The notes below the pieces were generated by a model, which saw only the letters and a list, made by a program, of their open reading frames with translations, ran no database searches and was not told the DNA's origin. This document shows positions 31,138 to 39,925 of a stretch of 52,988 nt of DNA, in pieces. This DNA is from Idiomarina sp. (lineage in GTDB: Bacteria > Pseudomonadota > Gammaproteobacteria > Enterobacterales > Alteromonadaceae): assembly GCA_020832105.1 (NCBI GenBank), contig JAFIFH010000032.1:1-52988 (forward strand). The letters are read 5' to 3'. Position 1 is the stretch's first letter, and every line of letters starts with the position of its first letter. Position numbers and translations under genes: made by a program.

Positions 31138-32703
31138 ATGAGCTTTACAGATTGGGCCATGAGCTTAGGTGGCATTGGTTTTTTATTGCTCGGCATGGGC
31201 ATGATGACCGAAGGTCTAAAAGCTGCGGCCGGTGACTCCCTGCGCAATATCCTCGAACGTTCCACCCAAACCCGGATGCGCGCGTTACTCACCGGGTTCT
31301 CGCTCACCGCCGTGGTGCAGTCGTCCAGTGCGGTGATTATGACCACCCTGGGTTTCACCAACGCCGGCATGCTCGGTATGCGAAAAGCCGCCTGGATAGT
31401 CTTTGGTAGCAATGTCGGCACCACCATGACCGCGTGGATCGTCGCTCTGATTGGTCTTAAAATTCGTGTCGACATTGTGGCCCTGCCATTGATTGGTTTG
31501 GGCATGTTGTTACACCTGTTTATCAGCGGCGGCCGCTGGAAACATATCGGCTTCGCTGCCGCAGGCTTTGGTATTTTGTTCTTTGGCTTAGGCACCCTGC
31601 GCGATGCCTTTGACAGCATCGCAGAGGTATTCCCAGTAGAGCAGATTGCCGCTGCAGGTGGCTGGGGCATCCTGATTGGTATTCTTGCAGGGGCGTTGTT
31701 AACGCTGCTTATTCAGTCTTCGTCGGCTGCGCTGGCAATTATTTTGACCGCTGCAGTCACCGGTGTATTCACCCCATTGGTGGGAGCGTCGCTGGTGATT
31801 GGCGCTAACCTGGGCACGACAGGCACCTCATTGCTGGCGTCGCTGGGTGCGACCGCCAACGCCCGGCGTCTGGCGATGGTTCACGTTCTGGAGAAGGCAG
31901 TCACCGGCGTCATTGCCCTGTTATTGCTGTGGCCGATGTGGCGAGTTGCTGATTACATTTCTGATCATGCTGGTGGCACGGTAGCTACCGCGCTGGCGCT
32001 TTACCATACCTTATTTAATGTGCTGGGCGTGCTGTTGATGTGGTTCTTCGCAGATCGCTTGTTTCGTTGGGTGGAGCATTTAATTAAACAACCTGAGCTT
32101 AGTTCAGAGAAGCCACGCTATCTGGATAAAACCGTATTGGCTTCACCGACGATGGGGGTCGGTGCGATGCATTCGGAGCTCAAGCGGGTGTTCAAACAAT
32201 TATTGCGCCGTGGGCGTTCTATCTTATTGCTGGCGGAAGACGAACGTGACGGCAAGGACGATGTGAATACCAGTGTCCTACTGGACAGAATCAGTGAATT
32301 TAGCGACGAGCTGGGGAAAGTGGGCTCGATGGGTCAAGACGCGGAATTTTACCTTAACCTGAATTGGGCTGAGCGAGAAATGCGTGAGTTACGCTTAAAC
32401 CTCAACAACCTGCGCAAACGCTCCGGTGAGGAGATTAACGAGGCACTCGGTGCTGAGCTGGTGGCTTCGCTTAGTCAGTTAATGGGGAGCGGGCAAATCA
32501 AGGCGCTGGATGATAACGCCCGTGCAGAGTTGCTTAACCTTATCAAAGCTGGCCGCCGGGAACGGCGTCAGGCGTTGCTGCGTAACCTCGAAGAGGGCAC
32601 CACCGATGCGGTGTTAGTTACCGCCCAGCTGAATATCGTTGCCATGTTCGAGGACAGCGCCAAACGCATCCTGCGCATTGCTAGCGTGTTGTATCCCGCG
32701 TAG
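31138..32703 (+). CDS. Na/Pi cotransporter family protein with PhoU-like C-terminus
   Basis: A 521-residue membrane protein. The N-terminal two thirds hold two inverted NptA/SLC34-type repeats with the family QSSSA motifs (VVQSSSAVIMTTLGFTNAG and LIQSSSAALAIILTAAVTG) and GSNVGTT / GANLGTT. After about residue 330 comes a soluble helical region (LKRVFKQLLRRGRSILLLAEDERDG onward) resembling PhoU. The ATG has GAGGA 7 nt upstream. It probably imports or exports phosphate with sodium. The final TAG is the head of a REP unit. Confidence 0.9.
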   Translation: MSFTDWAMSLGGIGFLLLGMGMMTEGLKAAAGDSLRNILERSTQTRMRALLTGFSLTAVVQSSSAVIMTTLGFTNAGMLGMRKAAWIVFGSNVGTTMTAWIVALIGLKIRVDIVALPLIGLGMLLHLFISGGRWKHIGFAAAGFGILFFGLGTLRDAFDSIAEVFPVEQIAAAGGWGILIGILAGALLTLLIQSSSAALAIILTAAVTGVFTPLVGASLVIGANLGTTGTSLLASLGATANARRLAMVHVLEKAVTGVIALLLLWPMWRVADYISDHAGGTVATALALYHTLFNVLGVLLMWFFADRLFRWVEHLIKQPELSSEKPRYLDKTVLASPTMGVGAMHSELKRVFKQLLRRGRSILLLAEDERDGKDDVNTSVLLDRISEFSDELGKVGSMGQDAEFYLNLNWAEREMRELRLNLNNLRKRSGEEINEALGAELVASLSQLMGSGQIKALDDNARAELLNLIKAGRRERRQALLRNLEEGTTDAVLVTAQLNIVAMFEDSAKRILRIASVLYPA

Positions 32704-32845
32704 GTCAGGCTCTGCCTGACGTTAAGCAATGGTGGAACCGTCGTAGGTCAGGCTGCGCCTGACGATAAGCAATGGTGGAACGGTCGTAGGTCAGGCTGCG
32801 CCTGACGTTAAGCAATGGTGCGGCGGCAGGCGGAGCCTGCCCTAC
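32700..32845. repeat. REP cluster (three tandem forward, one reverse)
   Basis: Forward units start at 32700, 32743 and 32786, an exact 43-bp period; spacers read like GTTAAGCAATGGTGGAACGG. A reverse unit of the GGCAGGC class lies at 32825-32845. The first unit provides the stop of the Na/Pi gene. Confidence 0.92.
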
Positions 32846-32882
32846 GGTCGCAGTTACACCGCCTAGCGGTTGCATTTCGACA

Positions 32883-32918
32883 ATAGAAAACGCAATTATT
32901 TAAATTTGCGTTTTCTAT
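32883..32918. promoter_or_regulatory. Inverted repeat upstream of fic
   Basis: ATAGAAAACGCAA (32883-32895) and TTGCGTTTTCTAT (32906-32918) are perfect 13-bp arms around an AT-rich 10-bp centre. It lies 47 bp before the fic start and is unrelated to the REP units. It could be an operator, perhaps bound by the winged-helix end of the Fic protein, or a terminator for the upstream transcript. Confidence 0.5.
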
Positions 32919-32964
32919 CTTTGGAGATTATATTTCCAATTAGAAATTCAATCGGGGAATGACC

Positions 32965-34320
32965 ATGGCACGTATCCGTAAGCCTACACCATTGCAAACT
33001 CTTATGGCCGATATTCCGCCAAAAAAGCTTTTAGAATCAATGTCCGGTTACGGCTTAACCAATAGCCAGGGTGAATATTTACCCTGGGACAAATTCCAGT
33101 GGCGGGTTAGAAAAGGCGAAGATAAAATTTTGGCCTGGGTTGGTACAAAGCTGGCCCGAATGTCAGCGAGCAGGCAAATTTTTGAGCTTTGTGCTGAAAC
33201 CCATGATGATTATTTCCGTTTTACTGTGCCTGAGTCGTTGCAAGCCAAGTTGCATTACATTGATAAGTTGGTTGGTGGCAATCAAAGTATTTCTGATCAT
33301 CCTTTTTTCAATCAGGGTGAAAAAAACTCTTATCTGGTTCGCAGTTTATTGATGGAAGAAGCCATTACTTCATCGCAACTGGAGGGGGCTTCTACCACTC
33401 GCAAAGTTGCTAAAGAAATGTTGCAAACCGAGCGCCAGCCAAAAGATAAGTCGGAACAAATGATCGCGAATAACTATCGTTTGATGAAAACGGCAGTGGA
33501 ACGGCGCGAAGAAGCTTTGAGCCTGGATCTGATACTCGAATTCCATCAAATAGCGACGCATCGGGCCATTGATAATAACGCAATACCTGGTGAGTTCAGA
33601 ACCAGTAACGATATTGATGTGCGAGATATTTACGACGAAGTCGCACATATTCCTCCATCGGCTGATAGCGTTGAATCGCGGATGCAGAGCTTGTGTGATT
33701 TCGCAAATGCAGAGCACAGCCAGCTTGAGTCGGATAATTTTATCCACCCACTCATTAAGGCGATTATTCTGCACTTTATGGTGGCATATATTCATCCGTT
33801 TGGTGACGGTAACGGGCGAACTGCCCGGGCGCTATTTTATTGGTTTATGCTGAAGTCCGGCTATTGGTTATTTGAATATGTATCGATAAGTAAGCTTATT
33901 CAGGAAAAGCGTGGAGACTATGATAAAGCCTTTGTTTACACTGAAACTGACGATAATGACCTAACCTATTTTATTTACCATCAGGTCGATGTGGTGGTGC
34001 AGGCGGTGAACTCGTTACAGGGATATATCGAGCGTAAACAGAAAGAATTACACGAGTTTATGTTTTGGCTTGATAACAGCGCCGTGGCAAAACGTTTAAA
34101 AAGAGGTCAGCTGGATATTCTGCGTGATGCGATGAAGAATCCGGGGCGCGTATTCACGGTTAAAGGGGTGGCAAACGACCTCGGAGTTGGTGGGAATACT
34201 GCTCGTCACTATTTAAATGATCTTGCGGACAGAGATTTGTTGATACCAGCAAAATCAGCCGTCGGCAAAGCCTTGCGATACGTCGCGCCAGCCGATTTAC
34301 GTGACATCCTGAAGCCGTAG
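32965..34320 (+). CDS. Fic-domain AMP transferase with C-terminal winged helix (class II Fic)
   Basis: A 451-residue Fic protein. The catalytic motif HPFGDGNGRTARALFYWF (from His277) is canonical for AMP transfer to a hydroxyl side chain of a target protein. The autoinhibitory motif S-x-x-x-E-G is N-terminal (SSQLEGAS, from S136), which defines class II Fic. A DUF4172-like N-terminal region precedes it. Residues about 385-450 form a winged helix-turn-helix (FTVKGVANDLGVGGNTARHYL). ATG at 32965 leaves 6 nt to GGGGA; the ATG at 32959 has none. The target is unknown. The TAG stop is in a REP unit. Confidence 0.88.
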   Translation: MARIRKPTPLQTLMADIPPKKLLESMSGYGLTNSQGEYLPWDKFQWRVRKGEDKILAWVGTKLARMSASRQIFELCAETHDDYFRFTVPESLQAKLHYIDKLVGGNQSISDHPFFNQGEKNSYLVRSLLMEEAITSSQLEGASTTRKVAKEMLQTERQPKDKSEQMIANNYRLMKTAVERREEALSLDLILEFHQIATHRAIDNNAIPGEFRTSNDIDVRDIYDEVAHIPPSADSVESRMQSLCDFANAEHSQLESDNFIHPLIKAIILHFMVAYIHPFGDGNGRTARALFYWFMLKSGYWLFEYVSISKLIQEKRGDYDKAFVYTETDDNDLTYFIYHQVDVVVQAVNSLQGYIERKQKELHEFMFWLDNSAVAKRLKRGQLDILRDAMKNPGRVFTVKGVANDLGVGGNTARHYLNDLADRDLLIPAKSAVGKALRYVAPADLRDILKP

Positions 34321-34606
34321 GTCAGGGTGTGTCCGCGTCACGCAGTGATGACGTTATGCAATGGTGGAACGGTCGTAGGTCAGGCTACGCCTGATGTTAA
34401 GCAATGGTGCGGCGGCAGGCGGAGCCTGCCCTACGAAACGTCAACCATCGCTTGGCGGCAGGCGGAGCCTGCCCTACGAAACATCAACCATCGCCTGGCT
34501 GCAGGCCGAGCCTGCCCTACGAAACATCAACCATCGCCTGGCGGCAGGCGGAGCCTGCCCTACGAAACGTCAACCATCGCGTGGCGGCAGGCGGAGCCTG
34601 CCCTAC
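34317..34606. repeat. REP array after fic (two forward, five tandem reverse units)
   Basis: The first unit (34317 on) provides the fic stop but its right side is a different hairpin (TCACGCAGTGA) found again near 37.96 kb. A forward unit lies at 34375-34396. Five reverse GGCAGGC-class units start at 34414, 34457, 34500, 34543 and 34586, a strict 43-bp period with spacer AAAC(G/A)TCAACCATCGC. Open frames across the array reflect its period and are not genes. Confidence 0.93.
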
Positions 34607-34633
34607 AAACTATCACCGCATGCAGCGACGACA

Positions 34634-35077
34634 TCACACCGCCAACACACGCTCGGAGGCGATGGCGATAAACCAGAGAAAATGGGTGCCGACTACCACA
34701 AAGGTAATTGGCCGGCGCATCTTGACGTACCAATCGTCAGTGACCGCTTTAACGTCATAGCGCAGCCAGACCATGTAGAACAACGCCAGCACCACCAGCG
34801 CCACTAAGGTAGGTAAAAACGCCACGGCAATCCAGGCAATTAATGAAGGCGCCATACAAATCACCAAACGCCCCTGTACCTTATCAATCCCATCGCGCAT
34901 CGCTAAGCCCCAGTGGGTGCCGCCAAGAAACGACAGGATCACCGCGCTATACACCAGAAATGACTGCAAAGCGATGCCCTGATAAAAACCGATAATCCCA
35001 AGGGCGGCACTGATAATAAAAGGCGCAAGGCCGGCCCAGGCCAGGCGAATAGCCGTTTGTTGTGCTTGTTCGTTCAT
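34634..35077 (-). CDS. DUF3429 family membrane protein
   Basis: A 147-residue protein with five hydrophobic segments. The pattern LAWAGLAPFIISAALG then LVYSAVILSFLGGTHWGLAM (the GGTHWG block) is the mark of DUF3429. Its function is unknown. It lies downstream of the CaCA exchanger on the same strand with a 29-base gap, so the two are probably cotranscribed. Confidence 0.82.
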   Translation of the reverse strand: MNEQAQQTAIRLAWAGLAPFIISAALGIIGFYQGIALQSFLVYSAVILSFLGGTHWGLAMRDGIDKVQGRLVICMAPSLIAWIAVAFLPTLVALVVLALFYMVWLRYDVKAVTDDWYVKMRRPITFVVVGTHFLWFIAIASERVLAV

Positions 35078-35106
35078 GTGGAGTCCTTAAGCAGAAGAGG
35101 TCAAAC

Positions 35107-36081
35107 TTACGCCGCTGCGCCCGTTTGACTGATAAATAGCCATACCATGTAAGCTATATAAAGGATCAGTAATACCGCGCCTTCCACCCGATTAATCCGG
35201 CCTTTGCCACCGCGGCCAAGGCCAAATACCAGCAGCACAATCGTCAGTACCATCATCGTCGCCCAGTCGCGGGTGAATACCTCATAATCAAACTCGATCG
35301 GCGTAATGGCACCGGCGATACCGACCACCGCCAGCGTATTAAATATATTGGACCCGAGGATATTACCCAGCGCCATGTCATGTTGTTTCTTGCGCACCGC
35401 CGCAATACAGGAGGCGAGCTCAGGCAGTGAAGTACCAATGGCCACCACCGTTAAGCCAATCACCAGCTCGCTGACCCCAAGCGCAGTCGCTATATCGATG
35501 GCACCCCATACCAGTAAGCGGGAACTGAGCACCAACAACACTAAGCCCACCAACAGCCAGATAATTGAGTGTTTGAGCGGCATCGGGTGACTGTCCAGCT
35601 GCGCTGCGCTTTCACTGCCCAGCACATCGTCGTTGTTACGGCCCTGGTACACCGCCCACCCCATAAAGGCAAAGAACAGACCGAGTAAGATCCAGGCTTC
35701 CCAATGGGTAATCATGCCGCTTTGTAACTGCCAGCCAGCAATCAGCATCACAATCACCACCAGCGGAAATTCCCGCCGCAGTATTTTAGAGGTCACGGTA
35801 ATGGGCGCGATAATCGCAGTCAGGCCTAGCACCAGTGCAATATTGGCGATGTTAGAACCATACGCATTGCCAAGAGCCAGGTTCGGCGCGCCGTCAATGG
35901 ACGCCATCGCCGATACCACCATCTCTGGTGCAGAAGTACCAAACCCAATAATCAGCATGCCGATTAACAGCGGGGAAACCCCAAGATGACGGGCAGTGGA
36001 AGAGGCGCCGTCAACAAATTTATCCGCGCTCCATGCAAGCAGGGCGAGGCCCACAAGTATCGCTATAGCAGGAAGAATCAT
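35107..36081 (-). CDS. CaCA-family calcium/sodium antiporter (YrbG-like)
   Basis: A 324-residue exchanger with ten transmembrane segments in two inverted halves. The alpha-repeats are GFGTSAPEMVVSAMAS plus NAYGSNIANIALVLG, and AIGTSLPELASCIAA plus NILGSNIFNTLAVVG, with the cation-binding Glu and Asn residues. It probably expels Ca2+ in exchange for Na+. It is divergent from the BCCT gene. Confidence 0.92.
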   Translation of the reverse strand: MILPAIAILVGLALLAWSADKFVDGASSTARHLGVSPLLIGMLIIGFGTSAPEMVVSAMASIDGAPNLALGNAYGSNIANIALVLGLTAIIAPITVTSKILRREFPLVVIVMLIAGWQLQSGMITHWEAWILLGLFFAFMGWAVYQGRNNDDVLGSESAAQLDSHPMPLKHSIIWLLVGLVLLVLSSRLLVWGAIDIATALGVSELVIGLTVVAIGTSLPELASCIAAVRKKQHDMALGNILGSNIFNTLAVVGIAGAITPIEFDYEVFTRDWATMMVLTIVLLVFGLGRGGKGRINRVEGAVLLILYIAYMVWLFISQTGAAA

Positions 36082-36094
36082 TCTAACCCCACGG

Positions 36095-36122
36095 TTTACT
36101 AATATATTACGGTCACTATACT
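36095..36122 (+). promoter_or_regulatory. Probable promoter of the BCCT gene
   Basis: TTTACT (36095-36100), 16-bp spacer, TATACT (36117-36122), about 55 bp upstream of the ATG. It lies in the 96-base gap between divergent genes. Confidence 0.5.
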
Positions 36123-36177
36123 GGGGGTACGTAACCTACCTAAAATCAATAATCTATCTTAGCACCGGGGGCAACAC

Positions 36178-37833
36178 ATGGCAGTAAAAAATGGTGAGAG
36201 CAAGCTCGATCCTGCAACCGACCCATTAGCGCCGGACGGCGATGTCACGCCGATAACGACCGATTACCAAGTTGGCCAGGACAACGTCGTGGTCAAGGTT
36301 GGTCCATTTGGACTAGATATCCACAATCGGGTATTCGCTATTTCCGCATTGGCGGTCATTGCGTTTGTAGCACTGACATTAATTTTTAACGAGCAGGCTG
36401 AGCCGGTGTTTTCCAGTGTGCAAGGCTGGTTAACCTCGAACCTTGACTGGTTTTTCCTGTCCGCCGCGAATATTTTTGTGGTTTTATGTTTGGTGCTGAT
36501 ATTCACCCCGCTTGGCCGGGTACGCTTAGGCGGAACCAAAGCCGACCCTGACTTTACCTACATGGGCTGGTTTTCGATGCTGTTTGCCGCCGGCATGGGC
36601 ATTGGCCTGATGTTCTACGGCGTGTCCGAGCCAATGACGCACTTTTCTGCGGCCTATGGCGGAATAGACCTGGAAAATGGTGTGCGGGTAGATGGTGCGC
36701 CTTTAGGTGGCGCCGAAGGTGATGCTTCAGCAGCAGCCAGACTGGGTATGGCGGCCACTATTTTCCACTGGGCACTGCACCCGTGGGCGATTTATGCGGT
36801 GTTGGCACTGGGCCTTGCGTTGTTTTCGTTTAATAAAGGCTTGCCGCTGACCATTCGCTCCATATTTTACCCGTTACTGGGTGAGCGTGTGTGGGGCTGG
36901 CCTGGGCATATCATTGATATCCTTGCGGTATTGGCAACGTTATTTGGTCTTGCCACGTCGCTGGGGCTAGGTGCAGCGCAAGCGGCGTCGGGGCTCAATT
37001 ATTTGTTTGGGTTGCCTGAAGGGCAAACCATGGAAGTGCTGTTAGTCATCGGTATTACGCTGATTGCGCTGGTGTCGGTCATTGCCGGGCTTGATGCCGG
37101 GGTGAAGCGGCTGTCGCAGATTAATATGACGCTTGCGGCAATTCTGATGCTGTTTGTTATCATTGTCGGGCCGACGGTGGCGATTTTAACTGGCTTTGTG
37201 CATAACCTGTTTGGTTATATTCAGAACCTGCCTGCACTGTCGAATCCGTTTGGTCGTGAAGACACCGGCTATTCTCAGGGCTGGACGGCGTTTTACTGGG
37301 CCTGGTGGATCTCCTGGTCGCCGTTTGTGGGTATGTTTATCGCACGGGTATCCCGAGGGCGCACGGTGCGTGAGTTCCTGATTGCGGTGCTGTTGATCCC
37401 CACTTTGGCCTGCGTATTCTGGATGACCGTATTTGGCACTACCGCGATTGAGCAGTTCATAGGTGGGTATGAGGATGTGGCCTCGGCTGGTTTGTCATTG
37501 CAGCTGTTTACCATGCTGGATGCCTTGCCATTGGCACAGATAACCTCCTTTATTGGGATCATTCTGGTGGTGGTGTTCTTTATTACCTCCTCGGATTCAG
37601 GGTCACTGGTGATTGACACCATCGCTGCGGGCGGTAAGGTCAATGCACCAACCCCACAGCGGGTGTTTTGGTGTACCTTTGAAGGCCTGGTTGCGATAGC
37701 GCTGATTATTGGCGGTGGTCTGGTTGCCCTGCAGGCGATGGCGGTGTCCGCTGGTTTACCATTTACCGTGGTGTTGCTGATGTCTTGCGTCGCCCTGGTC
37801 AAAGGCCTGTTAGACGAACCCCGCGGCGCGTAA
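36178..37833 (+). CDS. BCCT-family betaine/carnitine/choline transporter
   Basis: A 551-residue carrier with twelve transmembrane segments. The BCCT marks are GMGIGLMFYGVSEPMTHF (about 140-157), FHWALHPWAIYAVLAL and FYWAWWISWSPFVGMFIARV with the substrate-binding tryptophans. A hydrophilic N-terminal tail of about 45 residues precedes the first helix; the C-terminal tail is very short, so the osmosensing tail known from BetP is absent. Likely role: sodium-driven uptake of an osmolyte. It is followed by REP units and then the DUF294 gene. Confidence 0.92.
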   Translation: MAVKNGESKLDPATDPLAPDGDVTPITTDYQVGQDNVVVKVGPFGLDIHNRVFAISALAVIAFVALTLIFNEQAEPVFSSVQGWLTSNLDWFFLSAANIFVVLCLVLIFTPLGRVRLGGTKADPDFTYMGWFSMLFAAGMGIGLMFYGVSEPMTHFSAAYGGIDLENGVRVDGAPLGGAEGDASAAARLGMAATIFHWALHPWAIYAVLALGLALFSFNKGLPLTIRSIFYPLLGERVWGWPGHIIDILAVLATLFGLATSLGLGAAQAASGLNYLFGLPEGQTMEVLLVIGITLIALVSVIAGLDAGVKRLSQINMTLAAILMLFVIIVGPTVAILTGFVHNLFGYIQNLPALSNPFGREDTGYSQGWTAFYWAWWISWSPFVGMFIARVSRGRTVREFLIAVLLIPTLACVFWMTVFGTTAIEQFIGGYEDVASAGLSLQLFTMLDALPLAQITSFIGIILVVVFFITSSDSGSLVIDTIAAGGKVNAPTPQRVFWCTFEGLVAIALIIGGGLVALQAMAVSAGLPFTVVLLMSCVALVKGLLDEPRGA

Positions 37834-37837
37834 TGCT

Positions 37838-37988
37838 GTAGGGCAGGCTGCGCCTGCCGCGGCGCCGTTGCATAACGTCAGGCAGACCCTGACCTACGAT
37901 GATTGCGTTGTATGTAGGGCAGGCTGCGCCTGCCGCCGCGCCATTGCATAACGTCATCACTGCGTGACGCGGACGGGGCCTGACCTAC
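37838..37988. repeat. REP cluster after the BCCT gene (four units)
   Basis: Forward GGCAGGC-class units at 37838-37859 and 37914-37935 (loop TGC), and reverse units at 37876-37897 and 37952-37988. The last is a hybrid whose distal part carries the sequence found reversed at about 34330-34358 after fic. Confidence 0.9.
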
Positions 37989-38036
37989 GATTGGTGCAAC
38001 GTCCGGTGAACCCGCAAACGCCGTAAAGGAGGCTCG

Positions 38037-39923
38037 ATGCAGGCTGAATACATTGAAATCGCAGGTTTTTTACGTCGCTATGCGCCGTTTCGCGAACTCC
38101 CGGATGAGATCATCGACGAGGTGGCTGGCCAGGTCGATGTGGGTTATTTTCAGGCAGGCGCCCAAATTCTCGAATACAACCAAACCATCAAGGACCTACA
38201 CGTAGTGCGTAGCGGTGCGGTGGAGGTCTTTCATCGCAGCGGCGAGCTCTATAACCGCTTAAGCGAAGGGGGCTTCTTTGGTGAATTCGGCTTGCTGGCC
38301 AAGGGCCGAGTGCGCTACCCGGTCAAAGCCATGGAAGACACGCTGATTTACTATGTTCCCGGCGACTTATTTAACCGCCTGTTTGACGAACATGACAGTT
38401 TTGCTGAAGCGGTGGAGGTAGAAGACCGACGGCGTTTATCGACGGCAGTGAAGGAGCGTGAAGCGCGCCATGAGCTGCTGTCAGTGACTGTGGAAAGCCT
38501 GCTTACGCGCAGAGCCGTGACCATTAGCCCAGACGCCACTATTCATGAAGCCGCAAAAATGATGACCGACGAAGAAGTGTCATCCCTTTTAATTGTCTCA
38601 CCACAAAAAAATACCGAGCCCGATGATGACCACAGCCAGGCTTACTACCCTGTTGGCATTATTACCGACAAGGATCTCCGTAAACGGGTGCTTGCCGTTG
38701 GTTTGTCACCAGACCAACCCGTCAGCGAGGTGATGTCTACCGGGCTGGTCAGCGTGCAGGCCAATCAACGTGTGTTTGAAGCCATGCTGATGATGCTGCG
38801 TGACAACGTGCATCACTTGCCAGTGTGGAGAAAAGGGCAAATATACGGTGTGCTAGGCCTGTCTGATGTGGTGCGCCATGAATCTAAAAGCAGCCTGTAT
38901 GTGGTGAGCAGTATCTTCAAACAAAATAGCATTGAAGAGCTTGCCCAACTTAAAGAATCGGTGCGCGCTGGTTTCGTGCGCATGGTCGAGGAAGACGCCA
39001 ATTCGCGGATGATCGGTGCCTCAATGTCGTCCATGGGGCGCAGCTTTAAACAACGCCTGCTAGAGCTGGGTGAAGAAAAGTTCGGCCCACCACCAGTGCC
39101 GTATTGCTTTATCGCGCTGGGGTCCATGGCCCGGGACGAGCAGTCCATCGTTACCGACCAGGACAACGCGATGATCCTTCACAACAGCTTTGATCCCAAA
39201 CAACACGACGAGTATTTTCTGCAGTTGGCGCAGTTCGTCAATGACGGTCTCGACGCATGCGGTTACCCGTATTGCACCGGTAAAATTATGGCCAACAATA
39301 AGAAGTGGCGACAACCGCTGGAAGTGTGGGAGCAATATTTTAGCCAGTGGATCAACGAGCCGAGCCCGGAAGGCTTGCTGCAAAGCTCGATCTTCTTTGA
39401 TCTTGAAGGCGTGTGGGGCGACTTAAAAATGGCCGACGTATTGAATGAGCTTATTCGCCGAAAAGCCAAACGCAGCAACCGTTTCATTGCCAGCATGGCA
39501 AAGAACGCGCTGAACCGCACGCCGCCGCTGGGCTTTTTTAAAGATTTCGTGATGGAAAAAGACGGTAAGCACAACAATAGTATCAATATCAAACGCCGGG
39601 GTACGGCACCCATTGCCGATTTGGTGCGGGTACATGCGCTGGCATCGGGATCGCGCGAACGCAACTCGTTTGCCCGCCTGGAGGATGTCACCGAAAGCGA
39701 TATTTTGCCTAAGGGCCGCGGCGCCGATTTACGTGACGCCCTGGAATTTATAAACATGGTGCGCATTCGCCATCAGGCATTGGCGCTGCAACAAGGCGAG
39801 GATCCGGACAATAATGTCAAACCCTCGAATCTGTCGGACTTCGAACGGAAGAACCTGAAAGACGCGTTTCAGATTCTAAGCAACGCCCAGCGTTACCTGC
39901 GTTTTCGATACGGAGCCAACTAA
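38037..39923 (+). CDS. cNMP-binding/CBS/DUF294 nucleotidyltransferase-like protein
   Basis: A 628-residue cytosolic protein. Order: cyclic-nucleotide-binding domain (about 15-125, GGFFGEFGLLAKG), two CBS domains (about 160-285, with VGIITDKDLRKRVLAV and YGVLGLSDVVRHE), a DUF294 nucleotidyltransferase-like domain with GSMARDEQSIVTDQDNAMIL (about 360-380), and the DUF294 C-terminal helical domain (about 480-620). GGAGG lies about 6 nt before the ATG. It is followed after 2 bases by an exonuclease gene, an arrangement often seen beside acetate or sodium:solute symporters. It may be a nucleotide-controlled regulator of a nearby transporter; this is inference. Confidence 0.88.
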   Translation: MQAEYIEIAGFLRRYAPFRELPDEIIDEVAGQVDVGYFQAGAQILEYNQTIKDLHVVRSGAVEVFHRSGELYNRLSEGGFFGEFGLLAKGRVRYPVKAMEDTLIYYVPGDLFNRLFDEHDSFAEAVEVEDRRRLSTAVKEREARHELLSVTVESLLTRRAVTISPDATIHEAAKMMTDEEVSSLLIVSPQKNTEPDDDHSQAYYPVGIITDKDLRKRVLAVGLSPDQPVSEVMSTGLVSVQANQRVFEAMLMMLRDNVHHLPVWRKGQIYGVLGLSDVVRHESKSSLYVVSSIFKQNSIEELAQLKESVRAGFVRMVEEDANSRMIGASMSSMGRSFKQRLLELGEEKFGPPPVPYCFIALGSMARDEQSIVTDQDNAMILHNSFDPKQHDEYFLQLAQFVNDGLDACGYPYCTGKIMANNKKWRQPLEVWEQYFSQWINEPSPEGLLQSSIFFDLEGVWGDLKMADVLNELIRRKAKRSNRFIASMAKNALNRTPPLGFFKDFVMEKDGKHNNSINIKRRGTAPIADLVRVHALASGSRERNSFARLEDVTESDILPKGRGADLRDALEFINMVRIRHQALALQQGEDPDNNVKPSNLSDFERKNLKDAFQILSNAQRYLRFRYGAN

Positions 39924-39925
39924 AG

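Noticed and set aside
34414..34606. Possible CRISPR array
   Set aside because: The repeats are palindromic units with nearly identical spacers, there are no unique spacers of about 30 bp, and no cas genes are nearby.
34327..34807. Three overlapping open frames with repeated protein motifs after fic
   Set aside because: They are read through the 43-bp REP array. Since 43 is not a multiple of three, the same motifs appear in all three frames; no ribosome binding site or conserved domain is present.
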